Source of the DNA: UBA5500 sp023622465 | Lineage (GTDB): Bacteria > Bacillota > UBA994 > UBA5500 | DNA length: 15,042 bases | NCBI GenBank assembly: GCA_023622465.1 | Contig: JAMNZE010000151.1 | Span: 1-15,042, forward strand | Reading direction: 5' to 3' | Part shown: positions 6,653-14,635 of the stretch, one piece after another | How positions within the stretch are numbered: position 1 is the first letter of the stretch | Layout of the letters: each line of letters starts with the position of its first letter | The notes under the pieces: model-generated | Told to the model about the DNA's origin: nothing | The model's input: the letters and a program-made list of their open reading frames with translations, nothing else | The model's database searches: none | Made by a program: the position numbers and the translations under genes

Positions 6653-7366
6653 ATGAAGGTTGTAGCCATTTCCGGTTCGCCTAAGCCCCCATCCGAGTCA
6701 ACCACCGAGAAGTTTCTTAGTCTTTTTCTTGAGGGCTTGGGGGATGCGGCGACTTCCCTAGAGCGCTTTTACCCGGCCCACATGCATATTAACTACTGCA
6801 GTGGCTGTCACTGTTGCTGGTTTAACACGCCAGAGCAGTGTCAACATAACGATGATTTTCAGCAAATCCGTAGCGCTCTCACCGACATGGATCTATTCAT
6901 TTTGGCCACCCCCCTTCATGCGGACGGTATGACGGCTCCCGCCAAGAATGTTTTAGACCGCATGCTGGCCACTATGCCGCCCTTCATGTATGTGGACCGA
7001 GAGGGACGCACACGACACCATAAAGACGAGCCCAATAAGCCTAAGGCCATTCTCATCTCTGGCTGTGGTTTTCCCGAGCCTAGTAACTTTGCACCCCTGA
7101 TCGTTCATTTCCAGGCTGCCTGCCAAAACTTAGGATTGGAATATGGGGGCCATATTACTATAGCTGCTGCTCCTGCGGCCAATTATATGCCATCTTTTGC
7201 TGAACGGGCAAATCTTATACGGGAAGCTGGGCGTGCGTTTGCCGAGCAAGGAATTATCCCCGAGCCGATCATGGAGCAGATGAATGGGCCCTGGATCGAT
7301 GCCGATGAATATCGGGAAAATTGCAATACCCAGTTTGAGAGCATCCTTAAGACACCGATGCCATAA
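6653..7366 (+). CDS. Flavodoxin-like / NADPH-dependent FMN reductase family protein
   Basis: A 237-residue flavodoxin-fold protein. The N-terminal VVAISGSPKPPSES is the phosphate-binding loop for FMN. It is followed by a Cys-rich segment (Cys49, 52, 54, 55 and 63: YCSGCHCCW...EQC), then DLFILATPLHADGMTAPAKNVLDRM, the conserved flavin-pocket region of iron-sulfur-flavoprotein-like reductases. The cysteines resemble those that bind a 4Fe-4S cluster in iron-sulfur flavoproteins, but the spacing is not the classical one, so a cluster is uncertain. The C-terminal part, from about residue 120, is a longer extension than in simple FMN reductases. ATG 6653 is chosen because AAGGAGGG at 6638-6645 gives proper spacing; TTG at 6650 is less likely. 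It is likely a cytoplasmic electron-transfer or quinone/nitro-reductase-type enzyme with unknown substrate. Confidence 0.85.
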   Translation: MKVVAISGSPKPPSESTTEKFLSLFLEGLGDAATSLERFYPAHMHINYCSGCHCCWFNTPEQCQHNDDFQQIRSALTDMDLFILATPLHADGMTAPAKNVLDRMLATMPPFMYVDREGRTRHHKDEPNKPKAILISGCGFPEPSNFAPLIVHFQAACQNLGLEYGGHITIAAAPAANYMPSFAERANLIREAGRAFAEQGIIPEPIMEQMNGPWIDADEYRENCNTQFESILKTPMP

Positions 7367-7368
7367 GC

Positions 7369-7432
7369 AAAACGCTGGAACTGAAGGGCTACGGGCACCG
7401 TTGCCGCTACCCCCTTCGGCTCCAGCGTTTTT
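7369..7432. terminator. Long hairpin, bidirectional terminator
   Basis: AAAACGCTGGA (7369-7379) pairs with TCCAGCGTTTT (7421-7431). An inner stem, CTGAAGGG with CCCTTCGG, extends it. T runs follow on both strands. It sits between the stop at 7366 and the minus-strand stop at 7436. Confidence 0.8.
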
Positions 7433-7435
7433 CCG

Positions 7436-7846
7436 TTATCTTAACCGGGAGCATCGTTGTTCCAATTGCTGTATAAACCATTCCCGGTCCGGTGGCGAAA
7501 TATAGATAAGACCGCCGAAAATGCTGCTGCTGGTATAGATAATTTCAATCCTGTTGAGAGAAAGGGCCATAGAAGATAAAGGGTTACGGGAAAGCCGAAT
7601 AGACTTTATGGCGTCGTAGGGTATGCGGGCCACGAAGGGACCGCTGCGGCAGTAGAGGTAAGCATCCTTCAACTCATAGTAGGTGCCAAAATAGATCCAG
7701 AGCATAAATACCAGCGCAGGCAGACTAAGCAATAACACCCTAACCCGCTCTCCTGCCGGGGCTATTGCCAGCATGCTCAGTAGCATAGCTATCGTTAGCC
7801 AGATAAGTAAACCTAACCACCAATCTACCGCCGATCTTATTCTCAT
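7436..7846 (-). CDS. Small membrane protein with bacterial PH-type domain
   Basis: A 136-residue protein with two hydrophobic segments near the N-terminus (about residues 9-29 and 37-55) followed by a soluble beta-rich part. The motif YYELKDAYLYCRSGPFVARIPYDAIKSI, with IEIIYTS and a terminal DREWFIQQLE, is typical of the membrane-anchored bacterial PH-like (DUF1200/bPH) family; function is unknown in general. ATG 7846 has a GGGGAGGG ribosome binding site directly upstream on the minus strand. It is divergent from the D-aminoacylase gene, with about 100 bases between them, and convergent with the flavodoxin-type gene. Confidence 0.75.
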   Translation of the reverse strand: MRIRSAVDWWLGLLIWLTIAMLLSMLAIAPAGERVRVLLLSLPALVFMLWIYFGTYYELKDAYLYCRSGPFVARIPYDAIKSIRLSRNPLSSMALSLNRIEIIYTSSSIFGGLIYISPPDREWFIQQLEQRCSRLR

Positions 7847-7947
7847 AAACCCTCCCCCTTTAAAATTATTATAGCAACAGGAATATGAACAACGGAAGAG
7901 AAGTAATCAAGAAACAGGCAATTATTTCACAAAAGAGGTGTTTTGAA

Positions 7948-9546
7948 ATGTTGTATTCTGTAATCATCCGTGGTGGTAAGGTGTATGACGGTGCCGGCAA
8001 CCCCTGGCAACTGGCTGATATCGGCCTTCAAGGCGATACCATCACCCATATTGGGGATTTAAGCAATGCCAAAGCAGAAAAAGAGATTGATGCCCGTGGT
8101 ATGGCGGTAGCTCCCGGCTTTATCGATATACATACCCATTCGGACATCCCCTTAATGGTTGATGGCGGTGGGCAAAGCCATATCCAGCAAGGGGTAACTA
8201 CCAACGTTATTGGTAACTGCGGTGTGGGGGCCGCCCCCCTCAGCGATGAAATGGCTGCCAACCCTACAAACGCTAGCCTCTTTAAACAGCTGGGCGTGGA
8301 ATGGCGCAGTATGGGTGAATATTTATCTCAACTAGAAAAACGGGACTTAAGCATCAACGTGGCCGCCCTTGTGCCTCAAGGCAACGTACGGGAAACGGTA
8401 ATGGGATATGCGGAAGGACCGGCCAACAACGAGCAACTGGAAGCCATGCGAGCCCTAATACGGGAGGCGATGGAGGCTGGATGCTTCGGCGTCAGCACCG
8501 GGCTTATTTATACACCTAGTGTCTATGCCGATACCCCCGAACTGGTGGAACTGACCAAGGAAGCAGCAGCATACGGAGGCGGCTACTATACCCACATTCG
8601 TGGTGAAAATGATTGCGTAGTGGAGGCGGTAGCCGAGGCTATTGAAATCGGTCGTCAAGCCAAAACCTATGTACAGATTGCCCACCTAAAGGCTATGGGA
8701 GAACATATGTGGGGTACATCGGTGCAGCTATTGGAAATGATTGAGCAGGCCAGACAAGAAGGGATCGACGTCACCTTCGACCAGTATCCGTTCAACGCTT
8801 CCGCCTGTGGATTGAGTGCTGTTCTGCCGCCTTGGGCCCATGTGGGTGGCAATGAAGCGCTCAGGGAACGGCTGCGCGACCCGGAAACTCGAGAACGTAT
8901 CAAACATGACATTCTCAATGGCGTAGATGGTTGGATCAGCATCTACAAAGGTGTAGGTTGGGAACGTATTATCGTCACCGGCTGCTACTACGACCATAGT
9001 GTGGACGGAAAGTCGATTGCTGAAATCGCCGGGGAATGGGGTATGGATGGCTTCGAAGCTTGCTTTACACTGTTGGAAGCCGCTGACCGACGTATCGACA
9101 TCATCTACTTCACTATCGGAGATGAAGATTTGGAGCGCATCATGCGGAGTCCTTACATGATGGTGGGTTCCGACTCCAGCGCCGTTTCCATCGAGCGAGC
9201 TCTGGAGCGGGGTAAACCCCATCCTCGTGGTTTTGGTTCCTTTGCCCGTATTCTAGGCCATTATGTGCGAGAGAAACAGATACTAACAATGGAGGAAGCT
9301 ATCCGCAAGATGACTTCAGCACCAGCTAAACGACTAGGGTTAACCGATCGAGGCCTACTATTGCCCGGTTTCAAGGGTGATATTGTGGTCTTTGACCCGG
9401 ATAAGGTGGCCGACCTCGGTACCTATACCGACCCGGCCCAATATGCAGCCGGCATCAAGGCGGTTTTAGTCAACGGTAGGCTAACCGTTTACGAAGGCGA
9501 GCACTTGGGAGTGGCCGCCGGCCGCGTACTGCGTCATCGGAGGTAG
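7948..9546 (+). CDS. N-acyl-D-amino-acid deacylase (D-aminoacylase), amidohydrolase family
   Basis: A 532-residue zinc amidohydrolase of the D-aminoacylase type, expected to hydrolyse N-acyl-D-amino acids to D-amino acids and carboxylates in the cytoplasm. The N-terminal small beta domain (VIIRGGKVYDGAGNPW) leads into the barrel. Metal-site residues are His62 and His64 (GFIDIHTHSD), Cys91 (GNCGVG, a ligand typical of D-aminoacylases), His216 (YTHIRGE), His246 (AHLKAMG) and Asp409 (MVGSDSS). The C-terminal strand repeats the urease-like beta domain (GDIVVFDPDKV). I chose ATG 7948 because it has an AGAGGTG ribosome binding site at 7934-7940 and matches the family start; an in-frame ATG at 7885 adds 21 unconserved residues. 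It could also act on related acylated or dipeptide substrates. Its own terminator follows. Confidence 0.93.
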   Translation: MLYSVIIRGGKVYDGAGNPWQLADIGLQGDTITHIGDLSNAKAEKEIDARGMAVAPGFIDIHTHSDIPLMVDGGGQSHIQQGVTTNVIGNCGVGAAPLSDEMAANPTNASLFKQLGVEWRSMGEYLSQLEKRDLSINVAALVPQGNVRETVMGYAEGPANNEQLEAMRALIREAMEAGCFGVSTGLIYTPSVYADTPELVELTKEAAAYGGGYYTHIRGENDCVVEAVAEAIEIGRQAKTYVQIAHLKAMGEHMWGTSVQLLEMIEQARQEGIDVTFDQYPFNASACGLSAVLPPWAHVGGNEALRERLRDPETRERIKHDILNGVDGWISIYKGVGWERIIVTGCYYDHSVDGKSIAEIAGEWGMDGFEACFTLLEAADRRIDIIYFTIGDEDLERIMRSPYMMVGSDSSAVSIERALERGKPHPRGFGSFARILGHYVREKQILTMEEAIRKMTSAPAKRLGLTDRGLLLPGFKGDIVVFDPDKVADLGTYTDPAQYAAGIKAVLVNGRLTVYEGEHLGVAAGRVLRHRR

Positions 9547-9574
9547 AGATAGTTTTTATGCAATTTTAAGGCTT

Positions 9575-9604
9575 AGGGGGGGCTGAAGCAGGTCCCCCTT
9601 TTTT
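9575..9604 (+). terminator. Intrinsic terminator of the D-aminoacylase gene
   Basis: AGGGGG (9575-9580) pairs with CCCCCT (9594-9599), with a GC-containing loop and a run of six T residues (9599-9604). It begins about 28 bases after the stop codon. Confidence 0.85.
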
Positions 9605-9644
9605 GTCGGGCAAAGTGCTGCCCTAGCATAGGTTAGGTATTCAG

Positions 9645-9653
9645 TGATACAAT
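9645..9653 (+). promoter_or_regulatory. Extended -10 promoter for the M20 peptidase gene
   Basis: TACAAT (9648-9653) with an upstream TG (9645-9646) forms an extended -10 element. Transcription would start near 9660, before the ribosome binding site at 9673. That argues against translation starting at the in-frame ATG at 9652. No clear -35 box is seen. Confidence 0.45.
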
Positions 9654-9684
9654 GCAAATGAAGGATACATATGGAGGTGCAATG

Positions 9685-10815
9685 ATGGTTAATCAAGATC
9701 GGATTGTACAAGAATTCATGGAACTAGTGCAGATTGACAGTGCACCAGGCCAAGAAAGGCAACTGGCCGATGCTCTAAAGCAAAAGCTCGAAACTCTAGG
9801 CCTAGAAGTATTGGAGGATAATGCCGGAGCCGCTATCGGAGGCGATACAGGTAATATCATAGCTCGCCTGCCGGGACAGCTTAAGAACGTGCCTACGGTG
9901 GCTTTTGCTGCCCATATGGACCGGGTTACCCCTGGTTTCGGTATTAAGCCCCAAATTAAGGATGACGTCATCTATAGCGATGGGACCACCATTCTGGCGG
10001 CCGACGATGTGGCTGGAATTGTGCAGATGCTGGAAGCGGTTCGCGTTCTAAAGGAGCAGGAAATCGAACACGGCGATATCGAACTCCTCTTCACTATTTC
10101 TGAAGAAGCCGGCCTGCAGGGGGCAAAAAATCTGGACCGTAATCTACTTAAGGCCGAGGCAGCCTATTTCTTAGATGGGGGCGGCGATGTGGGTACCATC
10201 ATTCCCTCGGCGCCAGCGCAAAAGAAGCTGACGGTTAAAGTTAATGGTGTACCTGCTCATGCGGGGATCGAACCGGAAAAAGGCACTAGCGCCATCGTTG
10301 TGGCAGCCGAGGCGATTACTCGCATGAATCTGGGCCGTATTGATGAGGAAACCACCTGCAATATTGGGATCATCAAGGGCGGTCAGGCTACCAACATCAT
10401 TCCAGCGGAAGTAACCCTTATAGGTGAAGTGCGTAGCCGCAATGAGGCCAAATTGGAAGCACAGGTCAACCATATGGTTAGCGAATTTGAGGCGGCTGCA
10501 GACCGTTTTGGTGTTACGGTGGATATCGAAATAGAAGAAAGCTATCCGGCCATGAATCTCAGTGAAGATGATCAGGCCGTTCAGCTGGTAGTGGAAGCGA
10601 CTAAGGCCTTAGGCCTCTCCCCTGTGTTGGTGCCAACCGGTGGCGGCAGTGACGCCAACATCCTGGTGGGCAAGGGCCTGCCTTCGGTCATCTTGGGTAT
10701 CGGCATGGAAAAGGTGCATTCCACGGAAGAGTTTATCTCTATCAAACAGTTGGTGGCCGGTGCCGAGCTGGTGGTAGCTATCGTCCAACAAGCTGCTAAT
10801 GCTAAAGTTGAATAA
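9685..10815 (+). CDS. M20 family metallopeptidase (peptidase T-like)
   Basis: A 376-residue M20/M25/M40-family exopeptidase, closest in layout to PepT-like proteins (YqjE type), probably cleaving di- or tripeptides in the cytoplasm. Metal and catalytic residues are His77 and Asp79 (AAHMDR), Asp107 (LAADDVAG, bridging), Glu140/Glu141 (SEEAGLQG), Asp164 (FLDGGG) and His345 (VHSTEEF). The dimerisation domain carries the AHAGIEPEKG motif (His192). ATG 9685 is chosen because GGAGGTG at 9673-9679 gives five bases of spacing; ATG at 9682 is possible, and 9652 lies inside the putative promoter. It follows the D-aminoacylase gene but is separated by a terminator and appears to have its own promoter. 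Exact substrates cannot be deduced. Confidence 0.92.
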   Translation: MVNQDRIVQEFMELVQIDSAPGQERQLADALKQKLETLGLEVLEDNAGAAIGGDTGNIIARLPGQLKNVPTVAFAAHMDRVTPGFGIKPQIKDDVIYSDGTTILAADDVAGIVQMLEAVRVLKEQEIEHGDIELLFTISEEAGLQGAKNLDRNLLKAEAAYFLDGGGDVGTIIPSAPAQKKLTVKVNGVPAHAGIEPEKGTSAIVVAAEAITRMNLGRIDEETTCNIGIIKGGQATNIIPAEVTLIGEVRSRNEAKLEAQVNHMVSEFEAAADRFGVTVDIEIEESYPAMNLSEDDQAVQLVVEATKALGLSPVLVPTGGGSDANILVGKGLPSVILGIGMEKVHSTEEFISIKQLVAGAELVVAIVQQAANAKVE

Positions 10816-10819
10816 AAGA

Positions 10820-10851
10820 AAAGGCTGCGCAAATGATCTTGCGCAGCCTTT
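10820..10851. terminator. Bidirectional terminator between M20 peptidase and histidine kinase genes
   Basis: A perfect 13-bp stem, AAAGGCTGCGCAA (10820-10832) with TTGCGCAGCCTTT (10839-10851), has a six-base loop. A-rich sequence on the left and T on the right serve both strands. It lies five bases after the peptidase stop and ten before the kinase stop. Confidence 0.88.
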
Positions 10852-10861
10852 CTGTGTCAGT

Positions 10862-12262
10862 TTAGCGCTGGCTCACCTGGTGCACTCCACCGATGGGTAA
10901 GCGCACCGTTACCTTAGTACCCTTACCTTCTTCACTGCTCAATAACAGTTGGCCGCCGTGCAGAGTAACTATTTCATTGGCTATAGACAACCCCAGGCCG
11001 CTTCCCGGTTTGCGCCCGTCCACCTTAACAAATTTGCTGAGTACGTGGGGTAAGTCTTTGGCGGCAATACCTGGACCGGTGTCAATCACATCAATTTCCA
11101 CTACTTCGCCATAGCGATGAGTGCGAATAGTGATAGATCCGCCTGCCGGCGTAAACTTGAGGGCATTATCCAAGAGATTGAGCAATACTTGTTTCAGCCG
11201 ATTGCCGTCGCCATCCATCTCCGGTATGTTGCCCCCCAATTCCATAGCCAGGGCCACCGACTTTTTGGCCGCTTTCACCGAAAGCAGGTCATGGATTTCC
11301 CCCACCAATTCGTTGATGCTAACTTTTTCGAGGATGAGGCTGATGCGACCAGCCTGCAACTGGGAGAAGTCTAGCAAATCTTCCACCAGGCCTATCATGC
11401 GTTCCGTCTCTTTGCCTATGATCTCTAGCCCTAAGGCCAGCTCCTCCTTGTCCTCTAGCCCGCCCGAACTGAGGGTCTCTTCCCAGCCCTTAATAGCCGT
11501 TAGTGGGGTGCGCAACTCATGGGTTATAGAAGAGATAAAATCGTTTTGCAACTTCTCATTGCGCTCTATTTGATCAAACATTTTATTATAGATTGCGGCC
11601 ACCCGACTAAACTCGGCTTCCGTCGGCTTAACCAGACGCGCGGGATACTCAGAATCGATAATTTGTTCAGCCGTATTATTGAGGATCTCTAAAGGAGCTA
11701 TGGCTCGTCTAATAAGGGGAAGAAATAGGCCGGGAGCTGCCGCAATAATAACACAGCCAACGATGAGTCCATAAAAGGTTAAAGTATTGATTATATGGTG
11801 GGTCCGTTCCATGGATACGGTATAACGCAATACCCCGGTAATCCGATTAGAGTTATAAAGAGGTACGCAGACCGCCATGATCCGTTCGCTGGTAACATAA
11901 TTTCGCCCCTTCCAGACGCCTATATTGCCTAAACGGGCAGCCTCAAAATCCGGCTCTCCTTCCACGCGCTGGGGCAAGGGATCACTGGTCTGTGACAAGA
12001 CTTTACCGCTAAGATCCAGTATTTCTACTTGCAGCGTATCACTGGTATCAATATTTTGCAGGAAACGATCGGGATTATTGCTTCGCCAGCTGGCATTATG
12101 GGTATAAGCAGCGAGCAATGCTCGCTGCCTCAGAGCGTATTCGGCAGCTGTATGGTAATAGGCCCTTATGCCATTAGCATAAATAATTTCCAGCACTATC
12201 ACCGCTGCGACGATGATTAAGAAATAATGTAACAGTAAGCGGCGCTGGAGGCTACTGGCCAA
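10862..12262 (-). CDS. Sensor histidine kinase (PhoR/VicK-like class)
   Basis: A 466-residue membrane-bound sensor kinase. TM1 is at about residues 10-30, an extracytoplasmic sensor domain spans about 31-155, TM2 covers about 160-183, and a HAMP-like linker runs to about 235. The HisKA domain carries the phosphorylated His248 in SSITHELRTPL. The HATPase domain shows the N box NLLDNALKF (Asn366), G1 DTGPGIA and G2 GSGLGLS. The HisKA sequence is standard for class I kinases. The ATG at 12262 overlaps the end of the response regulator gene by 11 bases, so the two are translationally coupled and work as a pair. No ligand or target gene is evident; there is no neighbouring ABC transporter that would hint at an antibiotic- or peptide-sensing system. 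Confidence 0.95.
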   Translation of the reverse strand: MASSLQRRLLLHYFLIIVAAVIVLEIIYANGIRAYYHTAAEYALRQRALLAAYTHNASWRSNNPDRFLQNIDTSDTLQVEILDLSGKVLSQTSDPLPQRVEGEPDFEAARLGNIGVWKGRNYVTSERIMAVCVPLYNSNRITGVLRYTVSMERTHHIINTLTFYGLIVGCVIIAAAPGLFLPLIRRAIAPLEILNNTAEQIIDSEYPARLVKPTEAEFSRVAAIYNKMFDQIERNEKLQNDFISSITHELRTPLTAIKGWEETLSSGGLEDKEELALGLEIIGKETERMIGLVEDLLDFSQLQAGRISLILEKVSINELVGEIHDLLSVKAAKKSVALAMELGGNIPEMDGDGNRLKQVLLNLLDNALKFTPAGGSITIRTHRYGEVVEIDVIDTGPGIAAKDLPHVLSKFVKVDGRKPGSGLGLSIANEIVTLHGGQLLLSSEEGKGTKVTVRLPIGGVHQVSQR

Positions 12263-12953
12263 CCTGCATCCCTTCCCAACGATAACCGTGTCCCCAAACC
12301 GTTTCTATATAGCGGGGGGAGCTGGGGTCATCTTCTATTTTTAAGCGAATACGTCGAATATTAACGTCCACCACTTTGGGGTCACCCACATAGTTGGGGC
12401 CCCAAATTGCATCCAGAATTTTGGCACGGCTAACCGCCTGTCCTTCATGGGACATGAGTAACTGCAAAATCGCCAGTTCGGTAGGGGTCATTAGAATCGG
12501 TTCTCCATGCTTATACAGCCGCATTTCTCCCATGCGCAGTAGGAAGGGGCCGCTGCTGAGTTCCGGCATAGTTGCTGTCGCCTGTTCTGGCATCCTGCGG
12601 CGTAGGGCATTAACTCGCGCCACTAACTCGGCGGGGCTAAAGGGTTTAACCACATAGTCGTCGGCACCTATTTCCAGACCCGTAACTTTATCCTGTTCTT
12701 GCCCTTTAGCTGTGAGCATAATAATCCCCATTTGCGGTCGTAGCTGCCGCAACTCTTTACAGACCTCAAAGCCATCAATACCCGGCAACATAATATCTAA
12801 CAGGGCCAACTGAATGTCCGGTTGGTCCCGGATGATTTCAATGGCTTCTTCCCCTGTTGCCGCCTCAATCACCGTAAAGTCATGGCGGCGCAAATTAACT
12901 GCTATAAAGCCCCGAATAGAAGCCTCGTCTTCCAGCACTAATATCTTGCACAT
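12252..12953 (-). CDS. OmpR/PhoB-family response regulator
   Basis: A 233-residue DNA-binding response regulator. The receiver domain starts MCKILVLEDEAS with the acidic pair near residues 8-10; the phosphoacceptor is Asp53 (LLDIMLPG), with Thr81 (MLTAKG) and Lys103 (VKPFSP) as the switch residues. The C-terminal winged helix (about 130-230) includes LMTPTELAILQLLM, WGPNYVGDPKVVDVNIRRIR and the terminal TVWGHGYRWE. ATG 12953 is chosen because it matches the family start and has an AAGGAGGT ribosome binding site; the upstream in-frame extension to 13073 is unconserved. It is the first gene of a two-gene operon with the kinase. A TATACT -10-like box lies at 12990-12995 on the minus strand, but its -35 is poor. 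Confidence 0.95.
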   Translation of the reverse strand: MCKILVLEDEASIRGFIAVNLRRHDFTVIEAATGEEAIEIIRDQPDIQLALLDIMLPGIDGFEVCKELRQLRPQMGIIMLTAKGQEQDKVTGLEIGADDYVVKPFSPAELVARVNALRRRMPEQATATMPELSSGPFLLRMGEMRLYKHGEPILMTPTELAILQLLMSHEGQAVSRAKILDAIWGPNYVGDPKVVDVNIRRIRLKIEDDPSSPRYIETVWGHGYRWEGMQVGQ

Positions 12954-13154
12954 GCTTCCTACCTCCTTCTGGCACAATATCTCCTCTTCAGTATAGCATA
13001 GGTTAACGACTCTTTCGCAGTAGTCAGTAGTCGCTAAGTTGCCTACTATTTTCTCAACAATTGGGGCGAACATAGGTGCATAGCAGAAGCGGACAGACAG
13101 CAGGAATCGCTACAATTGGGTAAGCTTTATCGTGGGCTACATGGACATAGGGTA

Positions 13155-13808
13155 TTAGGACAGGCAGGTTAGTTTCCCACCTTCTTCCCTTTCCCACTGC
13201 TGGTAGAAGTGGTGCGCAAAGTTGAGTCGATGCTCCAACTCGCGGCGACTGATCTCGTAATTTAATGAGGCCAGGCATTCTTCATACCAGGGCGGATCAA
13301 CCTGATAAAAATGCTGAATTGCGGCCGCCTGATTGCGTCCTTCTGCAGTGCCATAATGAAAAGCTAGCCAAATGGCGTTGGCCCCCATGTGATCAAGGAT
13401 ATCCGCATCTTGTACCAGCAGCACTTCGGGTGGGAAATTGGGAGCCTTCTTTCCTCGCCAATATTTGCTCTTGGGACGTTGATAATGGTTAGCTACGATG
13501 GCCGTTACCACTTCCAGCTTGTCAGGAGAGAAGAGATGCCCTATCTCCCGCCGAATAATGTTAGCGCCGCGGGGTCCGTGGGGTTCGGAGCCTCGATAGC
13601 CGGCTTTGCCGATATCGTGTAAAAGTCCGCCTAACTCTAGCACTTTGATGTCCACTTCTAATCCCATTTCCTTCGCCAAATGGATCGCCAGCTGAGCTGT
13701 ACGCACCCCATGATACCAACGATAGCCCGGCTCCAGCGGGCTTTCGTCTACTTCTAGCATTTTGCTTCTAGCCCAAGCTTTAATAGCTTCTATATCCATC
13801 TCTAACAC
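13155..13808 (-). CDS. HD-domain hydrolase
   Basis: A 217-residue HD-superfamily phosphohydrolase. The metal-binding signature is visible as His33 (WYHGVRTAQLA), His64-Asp65 (GLLHDIGK), a histidine near residue 108 (VANHYQRP) and Asp134/Asp136 (LVQDADILDHMGA). The GYRGSEPHGPRGA segment after HDIGK resembles stand-alone HD proteins acting on nucleotides or other phosphate esters; the substrate is unknown. The GTG start at 13808 is supported by AAGGAGA (13816-13822) at seven bases of spacing; an ATG three codons in is less well placed. It lies 85 bases downstream of the resolvase gene in the same direction with no terminator between, so it is probably co-transcribed. Confidence 0.88.
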   Translation of the reverse strand: MLEMDIEAIKAWARSKMLEVDESPLEPGYRWYHGVRTAQLAIHLAKEMGLEVDIKVLELGGLLHDIGKAGYRGSEPHGPRGANIIRREIGHLFSPDKLEVVTAIVANHYQRPKSKYWRGKKAPNFPPEVLLVQDADILDHMGANAIWLAFHYGTAEGRNQAAAIQHFYQVDPPWYEECLASLNYEISRRELEHRLNFAHHFYQQWEREEGGKLTCLS

Positions 13809-13893
13809 ACCCCATTCTCCTTGCGGCCAGACAAAATCCGTCCGCTTTCTCCCTAGTACCTGTCAATCTATGCCGAAATAACCGATTGCCTGT

Positions 13894-14562
13894 CTATGCC
13901 CGGGAAATGTCATTAGCTTGTGCTTGCTTGGCTTCCCACTCCTGATACCGCCTATGAACCGTGGCTTTAGAAACGTTGAATCCCATTCCCCGCAGTGTGA
14001 GGGCAATCTCATGGAAGGTTAGCCCCCGTTGGCGCAAACGCACTATCTCCCCAATGGGTACATCCAGGCGAGAGCGGCCACCTCCCCCTTTATTTGCCAG
14101 GTTCCTTTCCGGCCGAAACCCCTTTTCTTTAATGGCCCGACGCACGCCGCGGCTGATCTTACGATTGATCAGACGGCGTTGGTATTCCTCTACTACGCCC
14201 AGCACCTGCAACACCATTTGCTCCAATTCAGATAAACCCAAGGGGCCCTGTTCTTCTAGAGAATAGACTTGTCCTCCATATTTTTGTACCTGGTAAAGCA
14301 AGGCTAATTTCGCGTTCCCGCGCCCTAAACGACTATCGTCTTGCACTAGAAGGCCGTCGGCCCGGTTGCGGCGCAGCAAATCGAGAGCCCGTATAAAACC
14401 CTCCCGATCATCCTTAAAGCCACTCTCCTGCTCTTCAATTACCTGCACCACTTGCCAGCCACTGGCTTCGGCGAAGGCAGTAAGTTCGGCCACCTGTCGT
14501 TCTAAGCTGGTTTCTTGGTGGGCGTTTTCCGTACTCACCCGGGCGTAAACGATTACCCGCAC
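13894..14562 (-). CDS. Serine recombinase, YneB-like resolvase family
   Basis: A 222-residue resolvase/invertase-type protein. The catalytic domain starts RVIVYARVSTEN with nucleophile Ser10 and Arg8, and has the DDSRLGRG region (Arg78 and Arg81) that completes the active site, followed by an E-helix region (LGVVEEYQRRLINRKISRGVRRAI). A C-terminal helix-turn-helix (about 170-207: LRQRGLTFHEIALTLRGMGF...SKATVHRRYQEW) would bind DNA. Size and layout match the cellular YneB-like family rather than large phage integrases. In Bacillus the relative sits beside lexA in the SOS region; here no lexA is visible and I found no GAAC-N4-GTTC LexA box upstream. GTG 14562 has an AAGGGGGG ribosome binding site at six bases. 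There is no transposase, res-like array or attachment-site repeat nearby. It may be a housekeeping or domesticated recombinase. Confidence 0.9.
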   Translation of the reverse strand: MRVIVYARVSTENAHQETSLERQVAELTAFAEASGWQVVQVIEEQESGFKDDREGFIRALDLLRRNRADGLLVQDDSRLGRGNAKLALLYQVQKYGGQVYSLEEQGPLGLSELEQMVLQVLGVVEEYQRRLINRKISRGVRRAIKEKGFRPERNLANKGGGGRSRLDVPIGEIVRLRQRGLTFHEIALTLRGMGFNVSKATVHRRYQEWEAKQAQANDISRA

Positions 14563-14588
14563 AGCTAGCCCCCCTTCCGTTTACCCCC

Positions 14589-14616
14589 ATTATATCACCC
14601 CCCGATTGCTAGACAA
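14589..14616 (-). promoter_or_regulatory. Sigma-A-type promoter for the resolvase/HD pair
   Basis: On the minus strand a TTGTCT -35 box (14611-14616) is separated by 16 bases from a perfect TATAAT -10 box (14589-14594). The predicted leader is about 20 bases before the GTG at 14562. Confidence 0.65.
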
Positions 14617-14635
14617 TGGTAGTTTCTTAGCCTCA

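Noticed and set aside
8028..8942. Several minus-strand open frames inside the D-aminoacylase gene
   Set aside because: They are antisense shadows of a well-supported coding region with intact catalytic motifs, and have no ribosome binding sites of note.
13018..13031. Tandem CAGTAGT repeat upstream of the response regulator, considered as an autoregulation site
   Set aside because: The repeat unit is seven bases with no helical-turn spacing typical of OmpR/PhoB sites, and the promoter there is poorly defined.
13860..13903. Near-duplicate strings CCTGTCAATCTATGCCG and CCTGTCTATGCCCG flanking the resolvase stop, considered as an attachment or res site
   Set aside because: The copies are short and imperfect, one overlaps the coding end of the gene, and there is no inserted element between them.
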